The position numbers and the translations under genes were made by a program. Shown in pieces: positions 14,437 to 21,728 of a stretch of DNA of 24,568 nt. The notes beneath the pieces were generated by a model. That model saw only the letters and a list, made by a program, of their open reading frames with translations, made no database searches and was not told the origin of the DNA. The stretch spans positions 1 to 24,568 of the IMG/VR virus record IMGVR_UViG_3300017967_007296; one strand, given 5' to 3'. Position 1 is the first letter of the stretch. The number at the start of each line of letters is the position of its first letter. The DNA comes from a virus.

Positions 14437-14844
14437 TTAACCTTTCTTACGGTTTTTAATTTTTTCAATTAATGTAACATGTTTTCTACGTTTACGTTTA
14501 GATTTTAACCAACTGGAATCTGCTTGCAAACTATCCACCCAGTTGCCTTGATTACGACTAGTATCTACTTTTCTGCGCCAACGACTTTTCGCAACATCTC
14601 TTGCACGTTTGCGTTTAACACTAGGTTTTTCATAATATTCGTGTTTGGCTAGATCTTTCTGTCTATTATCGTTCTCTAGCACTTTTTTAAGTTTTTTTAG
14701 TGCTTGATTGACGTCATCGTTCCATACTTCTATTTTGGTACCCGACAATCTATTATCTGTGTGGTCTTTATAGCTGTTTTTATAATGTTTCTTTGGATCG
14801 TTATAATTATTTTTTACTTTGTTATTCCAATTCGATGTTTTCAT
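14437..14844 (-). CDS. rpsU: Phage ribosomal protein bS21 with N- and C-terminal extensions
   Basis: Residues ~37-92 match bacterial bS21: 'KIEVWNDDVNQALKKLKK', then 'HEYYEKPSVKRKRARDVAK' and 'RWRRK'. bS21 sits on the 30S platform near the anti-Shine-Dalgarno helix and aids initiation. The protein has 135 residues, about twice the usual length. It has a polar ~36-residue N-terminal tail and a basic ~42-residue C-terminal tail ('SKRKRRKHVTLIEKIKNRKK'). bS21 genes are known from marine phages, including pelagiphages, and such proteins may replace the host copy and bias translation (family knowledge). The ribosome site AGAGGT is 5 bases from the ATG. It overlaps clpX by 23 bases. The role of the tails is unknown. 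Confidence 0.88.
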   Translation of the reverse strand: MKTSNWNNKVKNNYNDPKKHYKNSYKDHTDNRLSGTKIEVWNDDVNQALKKLKKVLENDNRQKDLAKHEYYEKPSVKRKRARDVAKSRWRRKVDTSRNQGNWVDSLQADSSWLKSKRKRRKHVTLIEKIKNRKKG

Positions 14845-16102
14845 TTATACCTCTAAAAAATGTGTAGTCTGTTAGTGTTTCTCGTCTTTCGTCATCGTAA
14901 ACGAGAATAGGTTTTATAGAGCTACTAGGATAATTATCAAACACTATCTTAGTTACTCCTTTTTCCTGGAGATCCGGCGCATTATACATTATATAGAACA
15001 GAGAGTTCTCAACAATATTTTTCAAGCCGCGGGCACCAATTTCAAGTGACACAGCCTTACTTGCGACTTGTGATACGTATTCTTCGCCAAACTCTATTTC
15101 GATGCTGTTGTACTCTAATAATTCTTGCATTTGCTCTAGCACGTTGTTTTTTACGCTGGTTAATACATATTTCATCTGTTCGGTGGAAAGTTTATTTAGG
15201 TTGCTTATTATTGGGATCCTGCCTACTAATTCAGGTATCAATCCATATTTTACAAGATCTTCTGACTCTAATTTGTTTAGCAAATCTTCTCTGTCTACTT
15301 TAGTAATAACAGTACTATTGAATCCTATACTAGAATTTTTTAACACACGCTTACTTATAACATCTTCTATCCCCACAAATGCTCCGCCTAATACAAATAG
15401 CACATTAGTTGTATCAAAATCAACGTATTCGTCGTTGAATTTTTTACCCGATGATATTTTTACTTTTGTTACTGTTCCTTCTATTAATCTTAGTAGTGCT
15501 TGTTGCACACCTTCGCCGCTTACATCTCTTGTGGTAGTTGAGCTCTCACTTTTTCTACTTTTTTTATCAATTTCGTCTATGTACACTATGCCTTTTTGTG
15601 CTAGATCAACATCATAATCTGCTATACTTAATAGTCTTTCGAGTACAGATTCAACATCATCGCCCACGTATCCTGCTTCTGTTAGTGTAGTAGCGTCTGC
15701 TACAGCAAATGGTACATTTAATTTTTTGGCAAGTGTTTTAGCAAATAATGTTTTGCCTGACCCTGTAGGTCCAACTATTACTATATTACTTTTTTCTATA
15801 GTGACCGCTTTATTTTTGCTGTTTATTCTTTTATAGTGATTATAGGCGCAGGTACTAAGTATTTGTTTTGTTTCTTGTTGGCCTATGATGTATTCATCTA
15901 AAAAACTATGAATTTCTTTTGGACTAGGGAGTACGCTGTTTCCTTCCTCTAGTATGTTTTCGTTTACTTCTGCTTCTAGTATTTCATAACTGATTGTTAT
16001 ACATTCGTTGCAAATATATACACCAGGACCTGCTATTAGTTTTTCAACATTGTCTCTGCTTTTGCCACAAAAACTACAATTAAGAGATTGTTCTGTTGTC
16101 AT
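14822..16102 (-). CDS. clpX: ClpX AAA+ unfoldase, full length
   Basis: The product has 426 residues, the same size as host ClpX. It has the N-terminal zinc-binding domain (C9, C12, C31, C34), Walker A 'GPTGSGKT' near 110, the pore loop 'GYVGDD', Walker B 'IVYIDEIDK' near 175, and the sensor-2 'EIGARGLK' near 370. The ClpP-docking loop keeps the IGF tripeptide ('SSIGFNS'). The RKH substrate loop of E. coli ClpX appears as 'SSGKKFND', so substrate choice may differ. No clpP is in the window, so it would have to use host ClpP or act alone as an unfoldase. The start overlaps the upstream gene's stop by 4 bases (ATGA). All ATPase motifs look intact. Confidence 0.96.
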   Translation of the reverse strand: MTTEQSLNCSFCGKSRDNVEKLIAGPGVYICNECITISYEILEAEVNENILEEGNSVLPSPKEIHSFLDEYIIGQQETKQILSTCAYNHYKRINSKNKAVTIEKSNIVIVGPTGSGKTLFAKTLAKKLNVPFAVADATTLTEAGYVGDDVESVLERLLSIADYDVDLAQKGIVYIDEIDKKSRKSESSTTTRDVSGEGVQQALLRLIEGTVTKVKISSGKKFNDEYVDFDTTNVLFVLGGAFVGIEDVISKRVLKNSSIGFNSTVITKVDREDLLNKLESEDLVKYGLIPELVGRIPIISNLNKLSTEQMKYVLTSVKNNVLEQMQELLEYNSIEIEFGEEYVSQVASKAVSLEIGARGLKNIVENSLFYIMYNAPDLQEKGVTKIVFDNYPSSSIKPILVYDDERRETLTDYTFFRGINENIELE

Positions 16103-16512
16103 TTTTTACCTATATACCTTTTAGTTGTGTCTGTAGTTATGCTGTCTTTAGGTAACGGTACTGCCCAAAAACCCATCCTTTTTTTAACTTCGTCTTCAGA
16201 AAATTTTTCTAACGCTTTTTCTATTTCTTCTACTGACAAGTCTTCTTTATTAAATTCACTGTTTACTAACAGTTTAGCAACAGAGTTAAAATTATTAGTA
16301 TTACTATTACTTACCTGTTTCTCTACTTCTACTTCTACTATTTTTTCTACAGTTTGAGGTTTGCTATTCAACTGATTTTGTAATTCTAAAATTGTTTTTT
16401 TAAGTTGCGCATTGTCCTCTAACAACAGATATGCGGCTTGCAATTTTTTAAGTGCAAGGAGATACTTTGCATTTAACTTATTAAATGCTTGCTGTATTTC
16501 ATCACGATTCAT
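16099..16512 (-). CDS. Coiled-coil protein of unknown function
   Basis: The 137-residue product has no named domain. Residues ~1-60 form a predicted coiled coil ('KLQAAYLLLEDNAQLKKTIL'), followed by 'VEKIVEVEVEKQV', which closely resembles a 'VEKEKIVEVEKKE' segment in the membrane protein two genes upstream. Its first 20 residues ('DEIQQAFNKLNAKY') resemble the start of the upstream neighbour ('EEIQKALDELWSKY'), so the two seem to be diverged duplicates. A second helical part covers ~80-115. There is no signal peptide. It overlaps clpX by 4 bases and the gene upstream by 11 bases, so it is tightly coupled to both. Confidence 0.75.
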   Translation of the reverse strand: MNRDEIQQAFNKLNAKYLLALKKLQAAYLLLEDNAQLKKTILELQNQLNSKPQTVEKIVEVEVEKQVSNSNTNNFNSVAKLLVNSEFNKEDLSVEEIEKALEKFSEDEVKKRMGFWAVPLPKDSITTDTTKRYIGKK

Positions 16513-16735
16513 TCGCTTGTCTGTTTAGTACAGTTTGTTCCAGCTGTGCAATAGCTGCTGGTGTAGACAGATCTAATTGTATATCTTCCCCTGCTTGCAC
16601 TGCTTGTTCTAATTCTGCAATTCTTTGATCTTTGACATCCATTTTATCAATAGCATCTGATAGTAACGACAATGTGTTACCGTATTTAGACCAAAGTTCA
16701 TCAAGTGCTTTTTGGATTTCTTCTTTACTTGCCAT
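16502..16735 (-). CDS. Small coiled-coil protein, paralogue-like to its downstream neighbour
   Basis: The 77-residue product is almost all helix, with heptad-like 'MDVKDQRIAELEQAV' in the middle. Its N-terminus ('EEIQKALDELWSKY') resembles that of the next gene, and its C-terminal 'TPAAIAQLEQTVLNRQ' resembles the last residues of the upstream membrane protein ('PPAIAELEKRLQEKLN'). It therefore looks like a link in a set of proteins that share short pairing segments. It overlaps both neighbours by 11 bases. No function is known. It may bind the other two through coiled coils (inference). Confidence 0.75.
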   Translation of the reverse strand: MASKEEIQKALDELWSKYGNTLSLLSDAIDKMDVKDQRIAELEQAVQAGEDIQLDLSTPAAIAQLEQTVLNRQANES

Positions 16736-18413
16736 TTAATTTCTCCTGCAGACGTTTTTCTAATTCTGCTATTGCTGGCGGAACACTAAAAGAAAAGTCT
16801 TCTTTCTTTTCCACTTCAACTATTTTTTCTTTTTCTACTACAACTTCTTTAGGTTTTTTTGCTAGTTCTTTTTGCAGTTTTTTTAGTTCTGCTTCTAGTC
16901 TTTTTTTTTCAGCAGTGTCTACACCATTAGATCTATCTTTCTTGGAACGCTTTTTACTAGTTGTCCCTTGTTGTTGTAAAAGTGATCTATCTCTAGCATT
17001 TGGTTGTTCCTCAGTTTCCGTTGCGTTGTTTTCTGTGTCAACTGTTGTTCCTTCGACTCCTTCATATTCTCCTGAGTCTGATTGGTTGTTTGTTTTGTGT
17101 GTATCGGTAGCGGATACTCCATCCGGGTTTGTATTGTTGACATCGTTTTTACCTTCCTCATCATCGGGTCCTGCTTTTTCTAAATTTATACCGTATCTTA
17201 ACAGTGTTTGGTTAGCAGCTATAACAAGCATAACAGCTAATGGGTCAAACACAAATACTAACATTAAAATAAACAGTGTAACTGCTTTGTCTAAATAGTC
17301 TGTGCTATCGGCACCGTATATAAGTTGGGCCACATATTTAATAGGTCCAACTTCAGTTTCTAAACTTCTCACTGCACTTTGTGCTTCAAACAGTTGATCT
17401 CTTAAATTACTTATCTGATCATAATAACCATCGATCTCTGTTTGTAGCAATCTTACTCGTTCTTCTCTTTCTTCTACGTTATCGTTAGATTGATTACGTA
17501 GATTGTTAATTTCTCTGTTAGCATCCTGCACAGTTTGCTCTGCTTGACTGCGATAGCGGTCAATGTTTGCTTGTTGTGCAGAAATATTGTTGTTTGCTTG
17601 AGTTCTTAATCTTTCTTTATTATCAGCGGCATCCTGTTGAAACTGTCTTTGCTCATTAGCAATCTGCTCACGCTCCGCACGTTGTTGTTCACGCACTTCG
17701 TTACCACGAGCAACATTATCAACCGTTTCTGTTTCAGCAGCTCTAAACACACCACCTGCTCTAGTCTCTGTTGTAGTAGTACCTTGGGTTGTATAACTTT
17801 CAACAATATCATCCAGTGCAGCAAGTCTCTCGTTGCCTATTAATAAATTACGTTCCAACTGAGCATCTATAGCTGCTAACTCTTGTGTTAACTGCTGACG
17901 TATATTATTAATCTGTTCTTGTGCGTAATCGATATCGCCTTGTACACGATCGTATGCACTATCTCTGATAGTTTCTTGCTGACGAATACTTTCACTAACA
18001 TCACTACTATCGCCGGATCGTAATTGTGCTATTCTATCTTCAGCAATTTCGATATTGTTTTCTTGTCTTTCGATCAGTCCTGATACACGCTCAACTTGCG
18101 CAAGAGCATCACCGCTTACAGCACTTTGATCTAAATGTGCCTTACTCAGATAACCAAAAATGCCCATGCTAGTAATAAGCATGAGTACACCTACAGCAAC
18201 ACACAAATATGATTTGAGAATAATACTAGTGTCATTCCAATAGCGATACAGCCAACTGGCTGTAAGCAGTTTGCCTACTTCTAATGACCCAGCCATAATA
18301 GCAATAGGTGTGGCACTAGCACTAAAGATTGCTATTAATCCTGCAATGCTAAACCATGCTGCTACCCCTGCAATCGTAAGGGCTGTTAATAAAGTTAGTA
18401 TTCCGAAAAACAT
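16725..18413 (-). CDS. Large membrane protein with long periplasm- or cytoplasm-facing coiled coil
   Basis: The 562-residue product starts with about three membrane segments (roughly 2-23, 24-47, 68-89). A long coiled coil follows at ~95-355, very rich in Q, E, R, N and A, then a fourth membrane segment ('AVTLFILMLVFVFDPLAVML', ~380-400). The tail (~405-562) is disordered and charged, then lysine/glutamate helical with 'VEKEKIVEVEKKEDF' and 'PPAIAELEKRL'. I do not know a characterised homologue, but this kind of membrane protein appears in marine T4-like phages. The ATG has no Shine-Dalgarno; a GATAAATA late box ends 5 bases before it. A role in the host inner membrane, such as superinfection control or lysis timing, is conceivable but unproven. 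Confidence 0.8.
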   Translation of the reverse strand: MFFGILTLLTALTIAGVAAWFSIAGLIAIFSASATPIAIMAGSLEVGKLLTASWLYRYWNDTSIILKSYLCVAVGVLMLITSMGIFGYLSKAHLDQSAVSGDALAQVERVSGLIERQENNIEIAEDRIAQLRSGDSSDVSESIRQQETIRDSAYDRVQGDIDYAQEQINNIRQQLTQELAAIDAQLERNLLIGNERLAALDDIVESYTTQGTTTTETRAGGVFRAAETETVDNVARGNEVREQQRAEREQIANEQRQFQQDAADNKERLRTQANNNISAQQANIDRYRSQAEQTVQDANREINNLRNQSNDNVEEREERVRLLQTEIDGYYDQISNLRDQLFEAQSAVRSLETEVGPIKYVAQLIYGADSTDYLDKAVTLFILMLVFVFDPLAVMLVIAANQTLLRYGINLEKAGPDDEEGKNDVNNTNPDGVSATDTHKTNNQSDSGEYEGVEGTTVDTENNATETEEQPNARDRSLLQQQGTTSKKRSKKDRSNGVDTAEKKRLEAELKKLQKELAKKPKEVVVEKEKIVEVEKKEDFSFSVPPAIAELEKRLQEKLNGK

Positions 18414-18418
18414 GCTTG

Positions 18419-18426
18419 TATTTATC
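18419..18426 (-). promoter_or_regulatory. Late promoter-like box, GATAAATA, 5 bases before a start codon
   Basis: The minus strand reads GATAAATA (one mismatch to the T4 late consensus), followed after 5 bases by the ATG of the membrane protein gene. Since T4 late transcripts start about 5-6 bases past the box, this mRNA would begin at or next to its start codon. Confidence 0.45.
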
Positions 18427-18470
18427 GTAATTTTTGCTGTTCTTTAAATAATTTTGTCATTAAAACTATA

Positions 18471-18478
18471 TATAAATA
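18471..18478 (+). promoter_or_regulatory. T4-type late promoter box, TATAAATA, 5 bases before a start codon
   Basis: An exact TATAAATA on the plus strand lies 5 bases before the ATG at 18484. No Shine-Dalgarno is present. It is divergent from the minus-strand box at 18419-18426, with both boxes in one 70-base gap and with the same 5-base spacing. Confidence 0.6.
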
Positions 18479-18483
18479 CTAAC

Positions 18484-19923
18484 ATGCCCAATATTGTTAT
18501 TGAAAAATTACGTCCAAATTGGACTCTTTTTAAACCAGCATCACAGTTTCATATAGACAATGTTTATCTAGTTGATATAGCAACGGCTCCATCTAAATGG
18601 CATGATACTATAACCTCTGCCAGAGAAGATATACATAAAAACTGGCCTATCAATTTATTTGAAAAACATCCGCATCAAACTGTGCATATTGGTAAAGTGT
18701 TTGGTCATCTTGGAGTGGCTGTGCAAAATATATCAACTGCAAAAGACACAATAAAAGCACAATATGGACAAGATTGTGTGATTATTTTTGAACTAGACGA
18801 AGTCTCTGTGTACAGAGCTTGCTGTAATGATCCGCTATTGCTGAATGAAATTTTTGAGCACAATAACATAATGATCACTGATTTAATGGAACCAAGTGTT
18901 GGCAGAATAAACACACTTAAATTAATGGCAGATATGCAAAAAATCAAGCCTACGCCACAACTGCCGTTTGGCTGGATAAATTGGATAGATCTTTTTGATA
19001 AATTTGAGATCAGTCCTAAATGCATCTTTGCTAACACCATAAACAGCTCAGAGATTAAGCCAGAAGCACAGGAATTTAGTAGGTACAATATTCATGTATT
19101 GCCTACTATACCAAGTTTTTGGTATTTTACACTAGCATGGCGCAACAACACAAAATTATTTACAGATTCAGTATTTAAACAAAATATTCTAGATAATATT
19201 TCACAGTCGTACTCTGCATTCGATGAGAAAAAAATATATGTGTTGCCAGCTAACAAAATTAAACCTGAACGGTTAAAATTTTTTGCAAAGTTGGACCAGC
19301 ATGATTTGCTAGACTATGGAGATTGGAGTTTACTTTTTAAAGATGTTGATTTAAAATCAAAAAGATTTTTTCATTGTAAAGAAGAACTTCTATTATTAGA
19401 AAAATACAAAGATCAACTCGGAAAAACTATCGAATCAAAAACCGCAGATAACATTGATCATGAAATTGTTATACACGCTTCACATGCAACTGGTGTTGGT
19501 GATGTTTATAGTCCTTTTGCTATAAAGTTTAATTGGATAAATGATTACAAGCATTACATTGTGTTGGAAACTAATGTTTACGAAAACAACTATCAGCTGA
19601 TATCAGAAAAAACATACAAAGGGTTTGGTGCAGGACTTAATATGGCATTTGTGTCGTGCGTTAATACCTGTAAAGAAATAAACAACTTAGGTTTCAAAAC
19701 ACCGTTTGCAGATATGTTAAACTATGACCACATAGTAGATACAAACGATAGACTTGACAAACTTGTGCGTCAGTTCAAAACACACATGCACGATGATGTT
19801 TCAGCTTATGCTACAGTTGCATGTGAAAACTTAGAACACTTTTCTAACACCAGCGAACTAATGAAAAGATTTTACAAACCTTTTGAAAGCATACTAAAGA
19901 AAAACCCTCAGCTCGTCAACTAA
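18484..19923 (+). CDS. Large protein with glycosyltransferase-like C-terminal motif
   Basis: The product has 479 residues from the ATG at 18484. A TTG at 18454 is in frame, but the late promoter box lies between them, so the ATG is preferred. I see no membrane segment and no firm domain in the first 350 residues. The C-terminal part holds 'LISEKTYKGFGAGLNMAF' and then 'NLGFKTPFADML' and 'DRLDKLVRQF'. The order S/T-E-K-x-x-K, a hydrophobic block, then (L/R)G-(F/Y)-K-T-F resembles the C-terminal donor-binding part of GT-B-like enzymes of phages and large viruses. The same pattern occurs in the protein at 20565-21728. A glycosyltransferase role is plausible, not proven. Confidence 0.7.
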   Translation: MPNIVIEKLRPNWTLFKPASQFHIDNVYLVDIATAPSKWHDTITSAREDIHKNWPINLFEKHPHQTVHIGKVFGHLGVAVQNISTAKDTIKAQYGQDCVIIFELDEVSVYRACCNDPLLLNEIFEHNNIMITDLMEPSVGRINTLKLMADMQKIKPTPQLPFGWINWIDLFDKFEISPKCIFANTINSSEIKPEAQEFSRYNIHVLPTIPSFWYFTLAWRNNTKLFTDSVFKQNILDNISQSYSAFDEKKIYVLPANKIKPERLKFFAKLDQHDLLDYGDWSLLFKDVDLKSKRFFHCKEELLLLEKYKDQLGKTIESKTADNIDHEIVIHASHATGVGDVYSPFAIKFNWINDYKHYIVLETNVYENNYQLISEKTYKGFGAGLNMAFVSCVNTCKEINNLGFKTPFADMLNYDHIVDTNDRLDKLVRQFKTHMHDDVSAYATVACENLEHFSNTSELMKRFYKPFESILKKNPQLVN

Positions 19924-19929
19924 GGGTTT
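19902..19929 (+). terminator. Possible weak terminator hairpin at the end of the 18484-19923 gene
   Basis: Bases 19902-19908 (AAACCCT) and 19923-19929 (AGGGTTT) form a 7-bp inverted repeat around a 14-base loop that contains the stop codon. No clear U-tract follows. Confidence 0.3.
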
Positions 19930-19965
19930 CCTCGTTCTAATCTTGTAATATATCTCTCATGTTGT

Positions 19966-19995
19966 GCTGTGATTGCTCGTCAGCAGGCACACAGC
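19966..19995. terminator. Interrupted hairpin between two convergent genes
   Basis: GCTGTG (19966-19971) pairs with CACAGC (19990-19995), and inside it TGCT (19974-19977) pairs with AGCA (19982-19985) around a CGTC loop. It lies in the 81-base gap between the convergent GT-like and QueD-like genes. It could end transcription from either side, but no U-tract is present. Confidence 0.3.
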
Positions 19996-20004
19996 AACGC
20001 CTTG

Positions 20005-20454
20005 TTATCCTTCATATATTGCTGAATTAGCACCGTGCTCTGCACATTCAACTTTTACACAATAACAACGATTATCTGTTGCTTCTCGTATAAGTTTGTC
20101 TGCAAAGTTGAATGCATGTTCTGCAAACTTCTCTGCACCTACGCCGTCAAAAACACGAACTTCTGCAAGTCCTTTATCTTGCAAATCAAACAAATCCATT
20201 AGGTGAGGATCTCTGTTGTCTGCGCAAACTTTATGATCAAAATTATCTTCTAACCATGCCTTAAGAGGTTTAAGTCCTCCAAAGTCTACTGCCCAGTTTT
20301 TGTTGTCTAGTTTATCACACCCAAATGTAAATGTGAATGCTAGACTGTAACCGTGTAGTAGATGACAGTGTGAATGATCTGCATTAGGTTGGCGGAACAC
20401 TGCACTAAGTCCAATGTTGTGCCCATAATGTTTTGTTGAATAATGTTTTGCCAT
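20005..20454 (-). CDS. queD: QueD-like 6-carboxytetrahydropterin synthase family protein
   Basis: The 149-residue product belongs to the PTPS/QueD fold. C30 and H34 in 'HSHCHLLHGYSL' match the catalytic Cys and a zinc His of QueD ('CxxLHGHS'). 'WAVDFGGLKPLKAWLEDNFDH' (H74), 'VGAEKFAEHAFNFADKL' and 'CAEHGANSAIY' (E139) complete the family pattern. Compared with E. coli QueD, the first zinc His is F20 and the last is Y36; H27 or H29 may compensate. The 'SHCxxLHGY' form is one I associate with alphaproteobacterial and phage members. QueD makes a precursor of 7-deazaguanines (preQ0, queuosine), but no other gene of that pathway is here. A perfect sigma70 promoter lies upstream, so expression is probably early. 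Confidence 0.88.
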   Translation of the reverse strand: MAKHYSTKHYGHNIGLSAVFRQPNADHSHCHLLHGYSLAFTFTFGCDKLDNKNWAVDFGGLKPLKAWLEDNFDHKVCADNRDPHLMDLFDLQDKGLAEVRVFDGVGAEKFAEHAFNFADKLIREATDNRCYCVKVECAEHGANSAIYEG

Positions 20455-20463
20455 TGTTATGTC

Positions 20464-20523
20464 CTAAATATGATAGGCCAGTTTAGCGGAATATTTTAAG
20501 TGGGGCGATGCCTTTGTATCCAT
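20464..20523 (-). other. Possible 19-codon upstream ORF in the queD leader
   Basis: A 19-residue frame (start 'MDTKASPHLKYSAK') begins at the ATG at 20523, about 5 bases after the predicted transcription start. It ends in a TAG 9 bases before the queD ATG. It has no Shine-Dalgarno, so translation would have to be leaderless-like. It may be chance. Confidence 0.25.
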
Positions 20524-20534
20524 CCACTGAACGT

Positions 20535-20563
20535 ATTATACTACGATTAATAACTGATGTCAA
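20535..20563 (-). promoter_or_regulatory. Perfect sigma70 promoter, TTGACA-17-TATAAT, upstream of queD
   Basis: On the minus strand the -35 is TTGACA (20558-20563), the -10 is TATAAT (20535-20540), and the spacer is 17 bases, a full consensus match. Transcription would start near 20528 and give a ~74-base leader for the queD-like gene. Confidence 0.85.
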
Positions 20564-20564
20564 C

Positions 20565-21728
20565 CTAATTGAGTATTTCGGTTGCTTTTTGATTTATGAA
20601 ATCTATGGTAAGTTTAGAGTTTTTAATCATGTTGTTTTTGTTGTGTGTTACAATTTCTTCTAATCCTGCATGATCTGTGCAAGATAACATTTGTTGTATT
20701 GCCTTAATTGCAGCTTCCATTCTGTTTTTGTCGTTTGTTTCATCATCGTAACTTTCGTCTATATAATCAGAAAAAGTTTTGTAGCCTCTAGATTTCAATG
20801 TATTAAGTGTACCTGGTGTTGAACTAACCACAAACGGATGCAGGTTGTAAATTGCTTTGTAAATTTTTTCAGTTATGAACATAGGATATTTTTCATCTTG
20901 TTTGGAAAAATATGTTTCAGGTATAACACTAAATTTACTATCTGTAAATAAGTTATGATCGTATGGATAACCTGGGCAATGATTAGTATTAAAACCTTTA
21001 TTGTTTCCTATAACAAGATTAACCAATTCATAATCAACATTGTCAGGGGAACCACCAAAGTTTTTAATATTATGTATCATGTTGTTGAGATCTACTGGTT
21101 TTTTATAGAATTTTAGATAAGTCCGTGCTGCACCTTTGCATGCTTCCTTTAAAGAAGAATCATCTATGATACAACCTGAATATGTGTTATCTAGCAGCCC
21201 GAGTTCAGTAAGTCTCTGTGTTAAAATCAATCTCGAAAATCTACCAATTAATTTTCCATAAACAAAACGATAGTTTTTATTTGCGTTATCACCATTATAT
21301 GCTTTGTTGTGAGGGTTGCCAAAATACTCATGAAAAAAATATGTTTGTAGTTCATAATAATCTATAGGAATAGTTCTACGGGAAATTTTACGCATATCCA
21401 TGTGTTCTCTTTGCAGATTAGAATAGATACTAGTAAAATAAATTACTTTTGAATAGTCTACTTTGTTTTTTTCAAAAAAATCAAATGATTCCAGTGATAC
21501 TCCGGTTTCACAGCTTAAATTTAGTGAATATGTTGTGTCAGGGTGATGTGTTATTTCACCGTTAAGTTTTTGTAGGTACGCAATATCACAAAAAAAGCCA
21601 GGCACACTCACTGGTTTAATATTACTTTGCCACAAAGGACTATTAATTAACCAGTGTAGAGATTGATTATATCTTGCATCAACATTAAGAGTATTTAGAC
21701 TATTACGGAATAACGCCTGCATCTTCAT
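20565..21728 (-). CDS. Glycosyltransferase-like protein (GT-B-type C-terminal motif)
   Basis: The product has 387 residues. The C-terminal third has 'MFITEKIYKAIYNLHPFVV', 'TPGTLNTLKSRGYKTFSDY' and 'DESYDDETNDKNRMEA', the order found in GT-B-like glycosyltransferases of phages and large viruses, where the Glu-Lys pair lies in the nucleotide-sugar site. The N-terminal ~250 residues are not recognised. The start at 21728 overlaps the nuclease gene by 26 bases; an in-frame ATG at 21722 is an alternative, and neither has a clear ribosome site. The end of the gene lies just past the -35 of the queD promoter. Together with the 18484-19923 product it may act on surface glycans or phage DNA (inference). 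Confidence 0.7.
   Translation of the reverse strand: MKMQALFRNSLNTLNVDARYNQSLHWLINSPLWQSNIKPVSVPGFFCDIAYLQKLNGEITHHPDTTYSLNLSCETGVSLESFDFFEKNKVDYSKVIYFTSIYSNLQREHMDMRKISRRTIPIDYYELQTYFFHEYFGNPHNKAYNGDNANKNYRFVYGKLIGRFSRLILTQRLTELGLLDNTYSGCIIDDSSLKEACKGAARTYLKFYKKPVDLNNMIHNIKNFGGSPDNVDYELVNLVIGNNKGFNTNHCPGYPYDHNLFTDSKFSVIPETYFSKQDEKYPMFITEKIYKAIYNLHPFVVSSTPGTLNTLKSRGYKTFSDYIDESYDDETNDKNRMEAAIKAIQQMLSCTDHAGLEEIVTHNKNNMIKNSKLTIDFINQKATEILN

Noticed and set aside
15046-15617. Plus-strand frames opposite clpX
   Set aside because: Leucine/serine-rich shadows of a well-identified gene.
16705-17298. 197-codon plus-strand frame rich in Ser and Phe
   Set aside because: It is the mirror of the coiled-coil membrane protein gene; composition follows the opposite strand and it shows no domain.
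20455-20534. preQ1 riboswitch in the queD leader
   Set aside because: I looked for preQ1-I and preQ1-II type sequence and pairing and found no convincing match.
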